Origin: Lysinibacillus sp. JNUCC-52
GTDB lineage: Bacteria > Bacillota > Bacilli > Bacillales_A > Planococcaceae
Length of the DNA stretch: 64,000 nucleotides
Assembly: GCF_015999545.1 (NCBI RefSeq)
Contig: NZ_CP065546.1
Span: forward strand, 2,099,501-2,163,500
Direction: 5' to 3'
The notes beneath the pieces are model-generated. The model searched no databases, was not told the DNA's origin, and worked only from the letters and a program-made list of their open reading frames with translations. The translations under genes and the position numbers were made by a program. Each line of letters begins with the position of its first letter. Position 1 is the first letter of the stretch. This document shows positions 27,328 to 37,400 of this stretch, piece by piece.

Positions 27328-28752
27328 ATGGTATTTAGTAGTCTTATTTTTTTATATGTTTTTTTGCCATTAGTAATTGTTTTGTACTTCATCTCTCCGA
27401 AGATGCTACGCAATACAATTTTATTGTTGGCAAGCTTGTTCTTCTACGCTTGGGGTGAACCGAAATATGTGCTTTTAATGATGCTGTCTATTGTGCTCAA
27501 TTATGTACTCGGCATTATCATTGAAAATACAGTTTCACAGTCAAAGAGAAAAACACTTCTATGGTTAGTCATTGTTAGTAATTTAGCCATTTTAGGCTAT
27601 TACAAATACGCTGGCTTTTTCGTGGACATTCTTAACAATTATTTGGCACAGCCTATTGAATGGCAGGCAGTTCCACTGCCAATCGGCATATCGTTTTACA
27701 CGTTCCAAGCACTTAGCTATGTTATCGATGTTTATCGCAGGGACGTAAAGGCTCAGCGCAACTTTTTGGATTTATCACTTTTCATTACCTTATTTCCACA
27801 GCTCGTTGCAGGCCCTATCGTTCGCTATCAAACGGTAGCTGAGCAAATAAAAAAACGTATTGCTACAGCAGACGATTGGATGATTGGGACGCGTCGCTTT
27901 GTACAAGGTTTAGCGAAAAAAGTGCTTATCGCAAACCCAATGGGCGAAGTAGCCGATCATGTATTTAGTTTATCTGGTGGGGACTTAACAACTGGTACTG
28001 CCTGGATTGGGATTTTAGCGTACTCCCTACAAATTTACTTCGACTTCTCAGGTTATAGTGATATGGCAATTGGATTAGCACGTATTTTCGGCTTTAAATT
28101 TGAAGAGAACTTTAACTATCCGTATATCGCACAATCCGTTACAGACTTCTGGCGTCGCTGGCATATCTCACTCAGCAGTTGGTTTAGAGATTATGTCTAC
28201 TTCCCACTTGGTGGAAGTCGTGTAAGCCATGAATGGAAGTTATATCGTAATTTACTTGTTGTCTGGACACTAACAGGTTTTTGGCATGGTGCAAGCTGGA
28301 CCTTTATGGCATGGGGCTTTTACTATGGGATATTAATCTGCCTTGAAAAATGGGTACTGCTAAAATGGTTAGCGCGTATTCCACGTGTATTACGACATAT
28401 GTATATTCTTATTATTGTCATGATTGGCTGGGTTTTCTTTAGAGCGAATGACTTTACATATGCCTTTGCATTTATCAAAGCGTTATTTGGGTTATCTGAC
28501 GCCGCGCTGTACAATTATGAAACAATTTTATTGACTAAAGATTATGCTATTTACTTTGTTATCGCCATTATATTTGCGATGCCTGTTTATAAACTTTATC
28601 AAAATTGGAGCGAGCAAAAAGCTACCGTTTCCCTATCATTTGACTGGGGACTACGCATTACGCAAACAATTTACTATGGCGCTCTGTTGTTATTTATTAC
28701 GATGTTTTTAGTGAACGCAACACATAATCCATTCATTTACTTTAGATTTTAG
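27328..28752 (+). CDS. MBOAT-family membrane O-acyltransferase (AlgI/PatA-like)
   Basis: Polytopic enzyme of 474 residues that passes acyl groups across the membrane onto an extracellular glycan. It opens with VFSSLIFLYVFLPLV, typical of the AlgI group, has about ten membrane helices, FDFSGYSDMAIG, FWRRWHISLSSWFRDYVYFPLGG and the catalytic-His segment TGFWHGASWTF near residue 320. The ATG fits family alignments; a TTG nine bases upstream is the alternative. It is followed 10 bp later by a DHHW protein, the usual partner. The target could be the secondary wall polymer or a capsule-like glycan. Confidence 0.93.
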   Translation: MVFSSLIFLYVFLPLVIVLYFISPKMLRNTILLLASLFFYAWGEPKYVLLMMLSIVLNYVLGIIIENTVSQSKRKTLLWLVIVSNLAILGYYKYAGFFVDILNNYLAQPIEWQAVPLPIGISFYTFQALSYVIDVYRRDVKAQRNFLDLSLFITLFPQLVAGPIVRYQTVAEQIKKRIATADDWMIGTRRFVQGLAKKVLIANPMGEVADHVFSLSGGDLTTGTAWIGILAYSLQIYFDFSGYSDMAIGLARIFGFKFEENFNYPYIAQSVTDFWRRWHISLSSWFRDYVYFPLGGSRVSHEWKLYRNLLVVWTLTGFWHGASWTFMAWGFYYGILICLEKWVLLKWLARIPRVLRHMYILIIVMIGWVFFRANDFTYAFAFIKALFGLSDAALYNYETILLTKDYAIYFVIAIIFAMPVYKLYQNWSEQKATVSLSFDWGLRITQTIYYGALLLFITMFLVNATHNPFIYFRF

Positions 28753-28762
28753 GTGGGACATC

Positions 28763-29944
28763 ATGCGAAAAATACAAACGTTTCTTTTACCAATTACATT
28801 TTTTTGCATCATTTTCGGTGGCTTCGTCGTACATGTATTAACAGTGGATCGTCCACAATCAGAAATGGAAAACCGTCCATTAGCATCTGCCAATATTACG
28901 CCAAGTCCACAGGAAATCTTCTCAGGAGCATGGTCCAAACAGGTAGAATCTTATATTTCTGATCAATTTCCTGCACGAGATACATGGATGCGCAATTATG
29001 TTAACTTCCAGCGTGTTGTAGGCAAAACTTATTTAAATGATAAGTACGCAGTAGATGATAAAAGCGGCTGGATCATTTCAAAACCAGCCGTAGCAAAAAC
29101 AGAAGAAGAGCTAGCTTCCTTTGCCTCCGATTTAAAACATTTAAGCGAGGGGCTAGCCGAAAAAAATATTCCGTTTACATTTTACTCACTACCAGCGAAG
29201 GCAACCTACTCACGTGAGCCAAGTCCAAGTTATATGCCTGAAGATGCGGGTATTGCCAACAACACCAAACTGCACGAATTTGTCACAGCTGCTGGTGTAA
29301 ACAATATTCGTCTATATGATGAAATGCAGGATGACTTTTCTGCAGAGCGGAACTTCTATAAAACAGACCATCACTGGACAATACGTGGTGCATACTCTGG
29401 CTACGAGGCACTAATCAATACACTAAGCGAACGACTTGGCGAAACGATTGCTCCAATTCCATACGATGAAGCCAAGACATTTTGTTTACCAAATAAATTT
29501 GCTGGCTCATGGAATAAAATACTGTATATGACCGTCGATAATGACGAACAAATTTGCTATAACGAGCCAGACTCTTTCGCAACACAGTTTACTATTTACG
29601 ACGGTACGATTGACGATGGGGTCACTGCACCATACGAAGCAGTGTACGGTCGCGCCAAACAAATGAGTCCCGATGCAGTCGTAAACTACGCTGAAGCCTA
29701 TAGCCGTGACTTTGCTGAACTCACGATTGTTAATCAAAATTATGATAGTGACAAACATCTCGTCGTTATTAAAGATTCATACTTTAACACCATCCAATTT
29801 CACGTAGCCAGTCACTTTAAAACTTTAACCATTTTAGACTTACGTTATTTGGATAAAGAAATCATTCCTTACTTACAAAGCATGCATCCAGACTATGTCG
29901 TCCTTGCCTATAACGATCGCAATCTAAAACTAATGCCTGAGTAA
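28763..29944 (+). CDS. DHHW (AlgX/AlgJ-like SGNH) acyltransferase partner protein
   Basis: A 393-residue membrane-anchored extracellular protein with an N-terminal helix (about 5-27) and the hallmark KTDHHWTIRGAY segment near residue 205. DHHW proteins belong to the SGNH-like fold found with MBOAT enzymes; they complete O-acetylation of exported polysaccharide. An AGGTGGG site precedes the ATG. Co-transcription with the MBOAT gene is near certain from the 10-bp gap. A 21-bp repeat array starts soon after the stop codon. Confidence 0.9.
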   Translation: MRKIQTFLLPITFFCIIFGGFVVHVLTVDRPQSEMENRPLASANITPSPQEIFSGAWSKQVESYISDQFPARDTWMRNYVNFQRVVGKTYLNDKYAVDDKSGWIISKPAVAKTEEELASFASDLKHLSEGLAEKNIPFTFYSLPAKATYSREPSPSYMPEDAGIANNTKLHEFVTAAGVNNIRLYDEMQDDFSAERNFYKTDHHWTIRGAYSGYEALINTLSERLGETIAPIPYDEAKTFCLPNKFAGSWNKILYMTVDNDEQICYNEPDSFATQFTIYDGTIDDGVTAPYEAVYGRAKQMSPDAVVNYAEAYSRDFAELTIVNQNYDSDKHLVVIKDSYFNTIQFHVASHFKTLTILDLRYLDKEIIPYLQSMHPDYVVLAYNDRNLKLMPE

Positions 29945-29976
29945 AAATTAGTTTGATTATTAGTTTGCGCCAGGGG

Positions 29977-30169
29977 TATCGGCGGTTTCTGCCAGGGTAT
30001 CGGCGATTTTCTGGGTTCTATCGGCGATTTCTGCCAGGATACCGGCGATTCTACGGGTTCTATCGGCGATTTCTGCCAGGATACCGGCGATTCTACGGGT
30101 TCTATCGGCGATTTCTGCCAGGGTATCGGCGGTTCTCCATATTCTATCGGCGATTCTACGGGTTCTATC
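29977..30169. repeat. 21-bp-period tandem array B (nine to ten TATCGGCGATT units)
   Basis: Cores start every 21 bases from 29977 to 30166, with no slippage between the first and last registers checked. Most read TATCGGCGATT or TACCGGCGATT; the last is broken (TATCAAATA). The array fills the space between the DHHW stop codon and the terminator. Confidence 0.9.
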
Positions 30170-30185
30170 AAATATAATAGATAAG

Positions 30186-30215
30186 AAAAAGCCGAATAAA
30201 ATATTCGGCTTTTTT
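30186..30215. terminator. Bidirectional terminator between DHHW and LysR genes
   Basis: AAAAAGCCGAATA pairs with TATTCGGCTTTTT across a short loop; it serves both converging genes. Confidence 0.9.
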
Positions 30216-31112
30216 TTATCTATTATTTTTATTATGAATGTCTATAAAAGCTTCAATCATATGTTGACGGAATTGCTTTGATACATACGAATACTTTTTG
30301 TTTTTTAACCATGCGAAACCTACCATTTGATAACAGTGACTATTTTTCAAGCGAATGATTTTAGTATTTTCTAGTTGTTCACCTAAAAAGGAGTATTGCG
30401 GATAAAGTGTAATACCTTGTCCTTCATTTACAAGTTGTAAAACAATCGACATTTCCGTCCCTTCAAAGACAATGTTTGGTGTAAACCCCGCTTCTAAACA
30501 GCATTTCTCAAACATGCTAATCGATTCTAAACCAGATTTGTATCCTATAAAACGTTCATTTTTCGCTTCAAGTAAATCAATTTCATCGAATTGAGCAAGC
30601 CTATGATTTTTAGGAACAATCAAATCTAATCGTTCCTTTAAAACAGGTAGCCATTCAATATCCGTTCCTGTAATCGGTGTATTGGAAACACACAGCTCAA
30701 TTTCCCCACTAATAAGACGTTCCTTTGCAACTGAATCGGGTAGGATGGATTGTTGAATACGAATATTCGGTCTACGATCATAGAAACTCCTAAATATCGG
30801 CGGTAGGATGGTGGAGCTCATTACACTAACGGATACGCGATCTTCCTCTATATCAGCCATTTCTAGCACTTCTTCATGTGCTTCTTGTAAAATATTTAAT
30901 GCTCGCTCTACTTCCTGCGCATAATACTTTCCATAACTATTCAAACGAATTTTCTTCCCATCTCGATCGAATAAAGGGACACCTAATTCATTTTCTAATT
31001 TGGCAATCGTTTTACTTAATGATGACTGAGTAATATTTAAAGAAAGTGCAGATTGAGACATATGCTCCGTCCTTGCCACAGCTAAAAAGTATTGTAACTG
31101 TAAAAACTGCAT
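30216..31112 (-). CDS. LysR-family transcriptional regulator
   Basis: DNA-binding regulator of 298 residues. The N-terminal winged helix-turn-helix reads QYFLAVARTEHMSQSALSLNITQSSLSKTIAKLENELGVPLFDR across about residues 7-50, and the effector-binding domain spans about 90-290. The ATG has an AAGGGGAG site. It is divergent from the alcohol dehydrogenase gene 121 bp away, the usual LysR arrangement, so it most likely controls that gene in response to a small molecule. The inducer is unknown. Confidence 0.93.
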   Translation of the reverse strand: MQFLQLQYFLAVARTEHMSQSALSLNITQSSLSKTIAKLENELGVPLFDRDGKKIRLNSYGKYYAQEVERALNILQEAHEEVLEMADIEEDRVSVSVMSSTILPPIFRSFYDRRPNIRIQQSILPDSVAKERLISGEIELCVSNTPITGTDIEWLPVLKERLDLIVPKNHRLAQFDEIDLLEAKNERFIGYKSGLESISMFEKCCLEAGFTPNIVFEGTEMSIVLQLVNEGQGITLYPQYSFLGEQLENTKIIRLKNSHCYQMVGFAWLKNKKYSYVSKQFRQHMIEAFIDIHNKNNR

Positions 31113-31161
31113 AGTATCTCCCCTTATGAATCATAATGAATATAGATATAGATTTGAATAT

Positions 31162-31191
31162 ATTGTAGCGATTTCTGTAAACGATTACAAT
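31162..31191. promoter_or_regulatory. Candidate operator in the lysR-adh intergenic region
   Basis: Six-base arms ATTGTA and TACAAT bracket 18 bases, with CG-containing inner parts, between the divergent genes. LysR proteins bind such interrupted dyads, but this exact site is only a candidate. Confidence 0.35.
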
Positions 31192-31233
31192 GATAGCGAA
31201 TTTCAATAATCTGTACTAAACGGAGGAGTATTT

Positions 31234-32322
31234 ATGAAAATTAAAGCAGCAGTTACACCTGGACAAGGTCAGGATTTTATTATTGAAGAAGTAGAACTAG
31301 CAGCTCCGAAAGCGAATGAAGTGCTAGTGAAAATTGTAAGTACAGGTGTTTGTCATACAGATGCTGTGGCACGTGATGCAGCCATCGCCCCACTACCAGC
31401 TGTTCTTGGACATGAAGGAGCGGGAATTATCGAAGAAGTCGGTGAAGGTGTCACGCGTTTTGAAAAAGGTGATCACGTTGTCCTTTCATTTGCACATTGT
31501 GGACATTGTGATAACTGTTTAACAGGTCACCCAACAGTTTGTGAAACATTCAATGATTTAAACTTTGGCGGTACACATGATGATTACACACATCGTTTAT
31601 CTAAAGATGGCCAGCCACTTTCAACATTTTTCGGTCAATCTTCATTCGGTACTTTTGCCATCTCGCATGAGCGTAATGTTGTCAAAGTAGATAAAGATGT
31701 AGATTTAGCATTACTCGGACCTTTAGGCTGCGGTATTCAAACAGGTGCAGGTACTGTTTTAAATAAAATCAAACCAGAGTTCGGCTCAACTATTGCAATT
31801 TATGGTGCAGGCGCTGTAGGTTTAAGTGCGATTATGGCTGCAAAAATTGTAGGCTGTAAAACAATTATTGCTGTCGATGTACACGATTCACGCTTAGAAT
31901 TAGCAAAAGAGCTAGGTGCAACACATACATTTAACGGTTCAAAAGTAGAGGTTGTAAAAGAAATTAAACAATTAACAAATGGTGGAACAAAATACGCAGT
32001 TGATACAACAGGCGTCCCTCCAGTAGTTCGCCAATGTTTACAAGCGCTACGTCCACTAGGCGTTGCAGCAGTCGTTGGTGTAACACCAGAAATGACTATC
32101 GATGTGCACAATGATATCATGGCTGAAGGTAAAACAATGATGGGTGTCATTGAAGGTGATTCCATACCAAACGTATTTATTCCTCAATTAGTGGACTACT
32201 ATAAAGCGGGCCAATTCCCATTCGATAAATTGGTGAAGTTCTATGACTTTGACCAAATCAATGAAGCATTTTTAGCATCAAAAAGTGGCGAGGCAATTAA
32301 ACCGATTTTACGAATTCAATAA
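31234..32322 (+). CDS. Zinc-dependent alcohol dehydrogenase (aryl/allyl alcohol type)
   Basis: Medium-chain NAD-dependent alcohol dehydrogenase, 362 residues. Catalytic zinc ligands lie in GVCHTD (Cys38 region), GHEGAG (His-Glu) and the Cys of LGCGIQTGAG. The structural-zinc loop CGHCDNCLTGHPTVC carries four cysteines. The Rossmann motif GAGAVG is near 190, and Asp in AVDVHD suggests NAD. Spacing and the LGCGIQTGAG signature fit the XylB/benzyl and geraniol alcohol dehydrogenase group. A GGAGGAG site precedes the ATG. Regulation by the divergent LysR is likely. Confidence 0.92.
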   Translation: MKIKAAVTPGQGQDFIIEEVELAAPKANEVLVKIVSTGVCHTDAVARDAAIAPLPAVLGHEGAGIIEEVGEGVTRFEKGDHVVLSFAHCGHCDNCLTGHPTVCETFNDLNFGGTHDDYTHRLSKDGQPLSTFFGQSSFGTFAISHERNVVKVDKDVDLALLGPLGCGIQTGAGTVLNKIKPEFGSTIAIYGAGAVGLSAIMAAKIVGCKTIIAVDVHDSRLELAKELGATHTFNGSKVEVVKEIKQLTNGGTKYAVDTTGVPPVVRQCLQALRPLGVAAVVGVTPEMTIDVHNDIMAEGKTMMGVIEGDSIPNVFIPQLVDYYKAGQFPFDKLVKFYDFDQINEAFLASKSGEAIKPILRIQ

Positions 32323-32347
32323 TGTTTCAGTGCTTGTTCGGGGTTTA

Positions 32348-32425
32348 GTGGCGTTTCACGCAGGGTTCTTTGCGATTCACTCGGAACTACAGGCGATTTA
32401 CTCGGGGCTTCCGACGTTTCACTTC
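32348..32425. repeat. 21-bp-period tandem array F (four GCGATT/GCGTTT units)
   Basis: Cores at 32351, 32372, 32393 and 32414 (GCGTTTCAC, GCGATTCAC, GCGATTTAC, ACGTTTCAC) are spaced exactly 21 bases. The array lies between the alcohol dehydrogenase stop codon and the terminator. Confidence 0.75.
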
Positions 32426-32435
32426 CCTACAAAAC

Positions 32436-32475
32436 AAAAAAGCAGTGATTTCTACTACAAGAAATCACTGCTTTT
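32436..32475. terminator. Bidirectional terminator between alcohol dehydrogenase and acyltransferase genes
   Basis: A perfect stem (AAGCAGTGATTTCT / AGAAATCACTGCTT) with A and T runs on either side; its end touches the stop codon of the minus-strand gene. Confidence 0.9.
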
Positions 32476-33472
32476 ACCGTTTCTTTAGTTTGCCGACGAT
32501 CCATTGACTGAATGGCAAGTATGACAGTAGTTTTGTCAGTCCAATACAAACAACCAGCGTCCATAGCATGAGCAGTGGAACACGCGTCAGTGTGCTATCA
32601 AAATGCGCCACGAACCAGCTTGTTGATAGGCGCAAAACCTCCCAATGGATAAGGTATATCATAAACGCATATCGACTTATCATATGGACCACTTTTGTAG
32701 ACGGTATTGACTGCCCCCAAGCAATTACACAAAGGACAACACTAATGACAAGTGGCACTAAATCGAGCCGTCTTGAATGTACCTCTGTGTAACCAAGTTG
32801 CACACGAATATATAAGAACAGCGCAGCTAGTACGACGAACACAACGGTCGCACCGCGATACTTTTTCGCTAGCGCGGCTAATTGTTCATAATAAGCACCA
32901 ATAGCATAGGCTACAGCAAAATAACCGAGCCAGCCAGTAAACAGCAAGCGTATAACCATTACATTGTCCTCGAATATCGGATATGGCAATAAAATAATTG
33001 CATGATGCACAAGTGTAATCAATGCACTAATAGGTAAAAACCAAGCAATCGACCACTTAAAACGCTTCATTAGCGCAACTACCACATACAGCTGCATAAT
33101 GACTACGACAAACCAGCCAACAAATTCGCCAGACATAACATTGTGATAAAACTTATCCAATAGCATGCCCTTCTGGTAAATTGACTCAACTAATAACGCA
33201 TCTAAAAAAGCCCACACTAAAAAAGGTACAAAAATATATTGAATGCGACTCGACCAAAAATTAATCGGTAGTCGCTCACGATAACGATTCGACAATATTA
33301 AAATGGATAGCACAATAAACGTCGGTGTTGCATAGCAAAGTGCAATTCGCAAAAACAAATACAACGGTTGCTCAGGCTCTGCTCCAACCTCCATAATAAC
33401 CCACGATGATGTATGCAATAGTAAAATAGATAGGCATGCCACCACACGTAGTAAATCCCATTCCTTTATCAC
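32474..33472 (-). CDS. Acyltransferase-3 family membrane protein (OafA-like)
   Basis: An integral membrane acyltransferase of 332 residues with about ten helices. The family's N-terminal motif appears as KEWDLLRVVACLSILLLHT, with the catalytic His at about residue 20; IYLIHWEVL near 275 is also typical. Such enzymes O-acetylate wall glycans, peptidoglycan or antibiotics. The start is GTG with AGGAG nine bases ahead. No SGNH domain is fused. Its target is unknown, but the setting among wall-glycan genes suggests a surface polymer. Confidence 0.88.
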   Translation of the reverse strand: MIKEWDLLRVVACLSILLLHTSSWVIMEVGAEPEQPLYLFLRIALCYATPTFIVLSILILSNRYRERLPINFWSSRIQYIFVPFLVWAFLDALLVESIYQKGMLLDKFYHNVMSGEFVGWFVVVIMQLYVVVALMKRFKWSIAWFLPISALITLVHHAIILLPYPIFEDNVMVIRLLFTGWLGYFAVAYAIGAYYEQLAALAKKYRGATVVFVVLAALFLYIRVQLGYTEVHSRRLDLVPLVISVVLCVIAWGQSIPSTKVVHMISRYAFMIYLIHWEVLRLSTSWFVAHFDSTLTRVPLLMLWTLVVCIGLTKLLSYLPFSQWIVGKLKKR

Positions 33473-33683
33473 TACAACATTCTCCTAGTACTTTCTCTCT
33501 CTATTAAGCATGTCATAGATTGTCGATTAATGCAATGGTGGTACTTGGCATCAGATTGACCGCAATCGGCATCAGTATATTTTTTTGTTTACAGGAAGCT
33601 TCTTCTTTATCCGTCGAAGTTATTTAAAGAAATTAGTAGAAGTGCATTAAGCGTGCCAGTCATTTTTCCATTAAAAGAGAACG

Positions 33684-33724
33684 AAAAAGCGTTAGAATGA
33701 CGACAGTCAATCTAACACTTTTTT
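33684..33724. terminator. Terminator downstream of the 79-residue ORF
   Basis: Stem GTTAGAaTGAC / GTCAaTCTAAC with A5 on one side and T6 on the other. Confidence 0.75.
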
Positions 33725-33740
33725 ATACCCTTGTTTATTT

Positions 33741-33980
33741 CTAACCTGCTATCGATTGTTGAAATCGCCTTATAATATGGCTCACCCAATAGTCTTCGTC
33801 AAAGTGATGAACATAGATCGGGACCTCCTGTAAACGATGGAGGAAACCAGATGTCATGAGCGCTTCATCCGCTTGCTCACCTAAAACTTTTTTTAACTCA
33901 TCTCGAATCAAAAAGACAAGCTCCAAATCTAATTCATTAAATGTATAATCGATCCATTTCAATTTCCTCCACCCCCACAA
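33741..33980 (-). CDS. Small hypothetical protein, 79 residues or fewer
   Basis: An acidic, soluble small protein (ELDLELVFLIRDELKKVLGEQADEALMTSG) that I do not recognise. The first TTG has no ribosome site; a second TTG six codons later (giving MKWIDYTF...) has GGAGG only three bases ahead. It overlaps the end of a broken reading frame on the same strand, with which it may once have formed a two-gene unit, and a terminator follows. Conserved-looking composition makes it plausible as a gene, but confidence is low. Confidence 0.4.
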   Translation of the reverse strand: MWGWRKLKWIDYTFNELDLELVFLIRDELKKVLGEQADEALMTSGFLHRLQEVPIYVHHFDEDYWVSHIIRRFQQSIAG

Positions 33981-34156
33981 CTTTTAAACATTCAATTGCT
34001 GCTTCTGTATGTAGCGCTAACTGTGAATTCGTCATATACAATGGCTTGATACTATCAAAAAATTCATCGAGCTCTCGACAAACCTATTCTCTGCTCAATA
34101 TTTTCTCCATCGCGTTTAGTTGTACCGTGATAGCAAAATAAATAAGATTTCATCAT
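33937..34156 (-). pseudogene. Broken small gene (frameshift plus nonsense)
   Basis: Two adjacent ATGs open MMKSYLFCYHGTTK..., which ends after about 30 codons. The neighbouring frame continues with QLNAMEKILSRE, a TAG, then VCRELDEFFDSIKPLY...VGVEEIEMDRLYI. The amino-acid composition stays protein-like across frame change and stop, as expected for a decayed gene of about 70 residues. A CAG-to-TAG change would explain the stop. No family is recognised. Confidence 0.35.
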
Positions 34157-34476
34157 TTCTACCCTAGAATAATCGTTTATTTACGAACGCTAACCACTCG
34201 TATTTTGCCCATATTATATCATATTCTGAATTACTTCTAAAATATCATACAAAAGGAACAGTATAGAAAATTTCCTACACTGTTCATTAAGAATTATTAT
34301 TGTACTTCTACCTACCGTTCATATTCCTGTTAAATCGCTTAATTTGAAGCCCACCATAGCTTCTGGAAGAACTGAATTTCAAATTTTTTATCATTATAAC
34401 TATTAGGTATTTGTCTTAAAAAACTAAAAACCCACTTCACAACCAATTGAAGTGGGCTACCAATATATTTTTCTAG
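34157..34476. other. Intergenic region, 320 bp
   Basis: AT-rich sequence with no recognisable gene. It includes the terminator of the large nuclease gene at its right end. Confidence 0.4.
34424..34457 (-). terminator. Terminator of the two-nuclease surface protein gene
   Basis: Arms CCCACTTCA / TGAAGTGGG followed on the minus strand by TTTTTAGTTTT, 20 bases past the stop codon. Confidence 0.85.
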
Positions 34477-37400
34477 TTAATTCACCATTTGAAGAGCTGT
34501 TTTTTTACCATAAATCGTTTCTACCCATTCCGGGTGGTCGATAAATGGATTGCGATTACCTTGCACCTCGTAGATTCTGTCGTTTCTTCGCTTTTCATAG
34601 TCATCTACAGGATCTTGTTGATGCCATTGTAAAAGGATTGAAAGTTTACCGTGATAAGGTGCTGTCCCATTGTTAACTTTTTCATTTAATTCAAGGTCAA
34701 CTCTATCGCCTGACTCATAACGCGTTGCCATATAAAATAAGATGCGTGCTACATCCCCTTTTACATTATTAGGCGGCTCGAATGAATCTGAGTCTTTCAA
34801 GCAACCATTACAGCCTGAGACTGGACTACCACCATTGTCAAAGTCTAAATTTCCTCTGGCACTATTCACTTGTACATCAGTTGGTCGTAAATGATGGATA
34901 TCTGTTCCTGGTCCATTGCTTGTACCGAAATTGCCATGTGATTTTGCCCACGTATGTTCTCGATTCCAGTTCCCTACATTGCCACCGTTATTTGTTTTCG
35001 GGCTTGATTTGCCAGAGTAAAATAACAGTACATTATTGACATTATTCGGGTCTTCATCCGTATATCTTAATGCATCCCAAGCATCGTCATATGACAGTAC
35101 TTTTTGATTGGAGATAATATCGTGAAGCGCCTTTTTTAATGCTAGCCCTTCTTTGTCGTATGCAGATGCATAGTAGTCATTACCCGTTACTGTAACACTA
35201 ACACTAAAGTTAGTAGTAACACTTTTCTTACCGTCGGATGCCGTAACACCCACAATATGACTACCCGCTTCTAAATTTAGCGTTAATATGTTGCCATTTA
35301 TCGACCCTTTTGTAGCAGTAAATGTTAGTTTGTCATTATCAGGATCTGCGAAATGTTCCGTTAAATCAATTGTAATTGCTGTGCCTACAGCTACTGTCTT
35401 ATTTGCAATAGGGCTTTTAACGATTGGTTGCTTGTTTTCAAAAGGTACAATGATGTCCCCTTTTGAGTTCGTGAATTTTATGCTCTCTAACGTTGCACCT
35501 TTCGTTAGTTCAATCAATTTAAAGTCGATATTGTCCGCGCCTCGAATTTCGCTAACATTTTTACCTTCAATTGTAATCTTTTTAAACGTATTGCCTTTTA
35601 AATCTACAATAGAACCTGGATGATTTGGCGTAATGATTACATCCGTCGTTTTAAAGCCTTCACCATGAAGCTCTACATACTTCCCTTTAAGATGTACGCC
35701 TTTTGTAATATGTGACGCAGCATCTAAATGCAATGCCACACTAGGCTTTGTAATGTTTAAAATGTTTTTCTTAAAGTTCTCATAGTAATAAGTGATTTCA
35801 GGCACAATCGGCTCCACAGTTGAACCTTTTTTCAAGTCCACTTGCACCATAACAGGATCATGGTCACTTGCACGGCCTGCCATATCTGTAAAGTCGGCAT
35901 TAATATGAAGAATATCAATCAACGTTTTGTCTTTCAGATTATTAGAAACTAAAATATGGTCTAATACTTGCGAATTCCCTTGATATAAATATGTGTAACG
36001 ATCCGCGTCTTCTGCTTTATTAATCATATTTGTCATCAATTCACCCTCATGAATTTTAAGAGGTGCAGCAAATTGATAGTCGTTAAAATCACCTAATGAT
36101 ACAACGTTTGCATCTGGATTTTTTGTTTTAATATCATTCACAAAGCCATAGACAATATTGGCGATTTTTTGACGTTGCACTTCACTTTTATATTGCGGCG
36201 GTTGAATTGATCCGAATAACGGCGTGTCACCTGATTTAGAATTCCAGTGGTTGGCAATCACGATGACATCTGCACCTTGGAATTCAAATTGTGCAGCTAA
36301 CGGTTTTCTACTATTATTAAATGCTTCATTTGTCGGGTCAATTCGACCTGGGTTTAGCGTTAATTGACCGTCTTGATAACCAACGGCAGTTGTTGCATCC
36401 CCTGCTGGGCTACCTTCCTTCAAGTTCACTCTTGCTGGATTGTAAAGGAAACCAACACGAATATTAGCGTTAGGTGCTCCACCATCTGCATTATTCACCG
36501 GGTCAATATTGACAAACTTATATTCAACACCACTTGCCGCTTTAATGGCATCAATTAAACGTTGATAGCTTTGATCTGCCTTTGAATCACCAGCAGATTC
36601 ACCATTATTATCTTGTACTTCCGTTACCCCAACGATGTCTGGTGTTTGCATATCAATAGCTATTGCTCGCGCTAATTTACGCGCTTTCTCATCGGTTGTA
36701 GACGTTTTGTTATTAGAGAAGTTTTCTAAGTTATACGATGCAATTGTTACCTTATCTTCTGCTTTAACAATTTTTGTTGTCTCAGGTGTTGCCGAACCTT
36801 TTACATGTGCTTGCTTCATCTGATCTAATGGCACATAAATCTTAAAGTTTTGATAGGAGTAGCCAACGATACCTGTAATCGGTCCATTAAACTTATCGCC
36901 TGTTGCCACTTCAAAATCACGAGCCGTTCCGTTCGGTTCTAATCTAAATTGGATACGATTCGGGTTTGTTTTCCCTTCTTCATATAAAACGCCACCATGA
37001 AGGGTGTTCGTTGGTTCACTTTCAAGAACCGTTACTAAATCTCCATGTTCTTGTGGACCGACAGCTTTAACATTGCCCACTTCCACGCGCATGCCTTCAA
37101 TACTTTCCCAGAAATCAATGGCATCAATGGTTGGGTTGAAAACTTGCAGATTATCACTGTCAATTTGGCTAAATGACATTTTTAATTTATCAATTTGAAT
37201 GGCTTTTGGTAGGGCTACACTACTTTTTAGCACTTCTACTTTGCCACCTTGGTCATTTCGTACATTGATTTGCGTTGTTTTTAAATCGGTTTGGTTGGCA
37301 TCACTATAGCCATCGTACGCATATTCATCAACTTTACCTTTGACCGATACTAAATTCCCTACTTGAATTGGCCAAGCATTTTTCCCACTATAAAGTAAAA

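Noticed and set aside
29977-30169. CRISPR array
   Set aside because: Conserved part is only about 11 bases and spacers about 10; no cas genes in the window.
29908-30177. Open frames reading SPIEPVE or RRFLPGY repeats
   Set aside because: Translation of array B between a stop codon and a terminator; no start signals.
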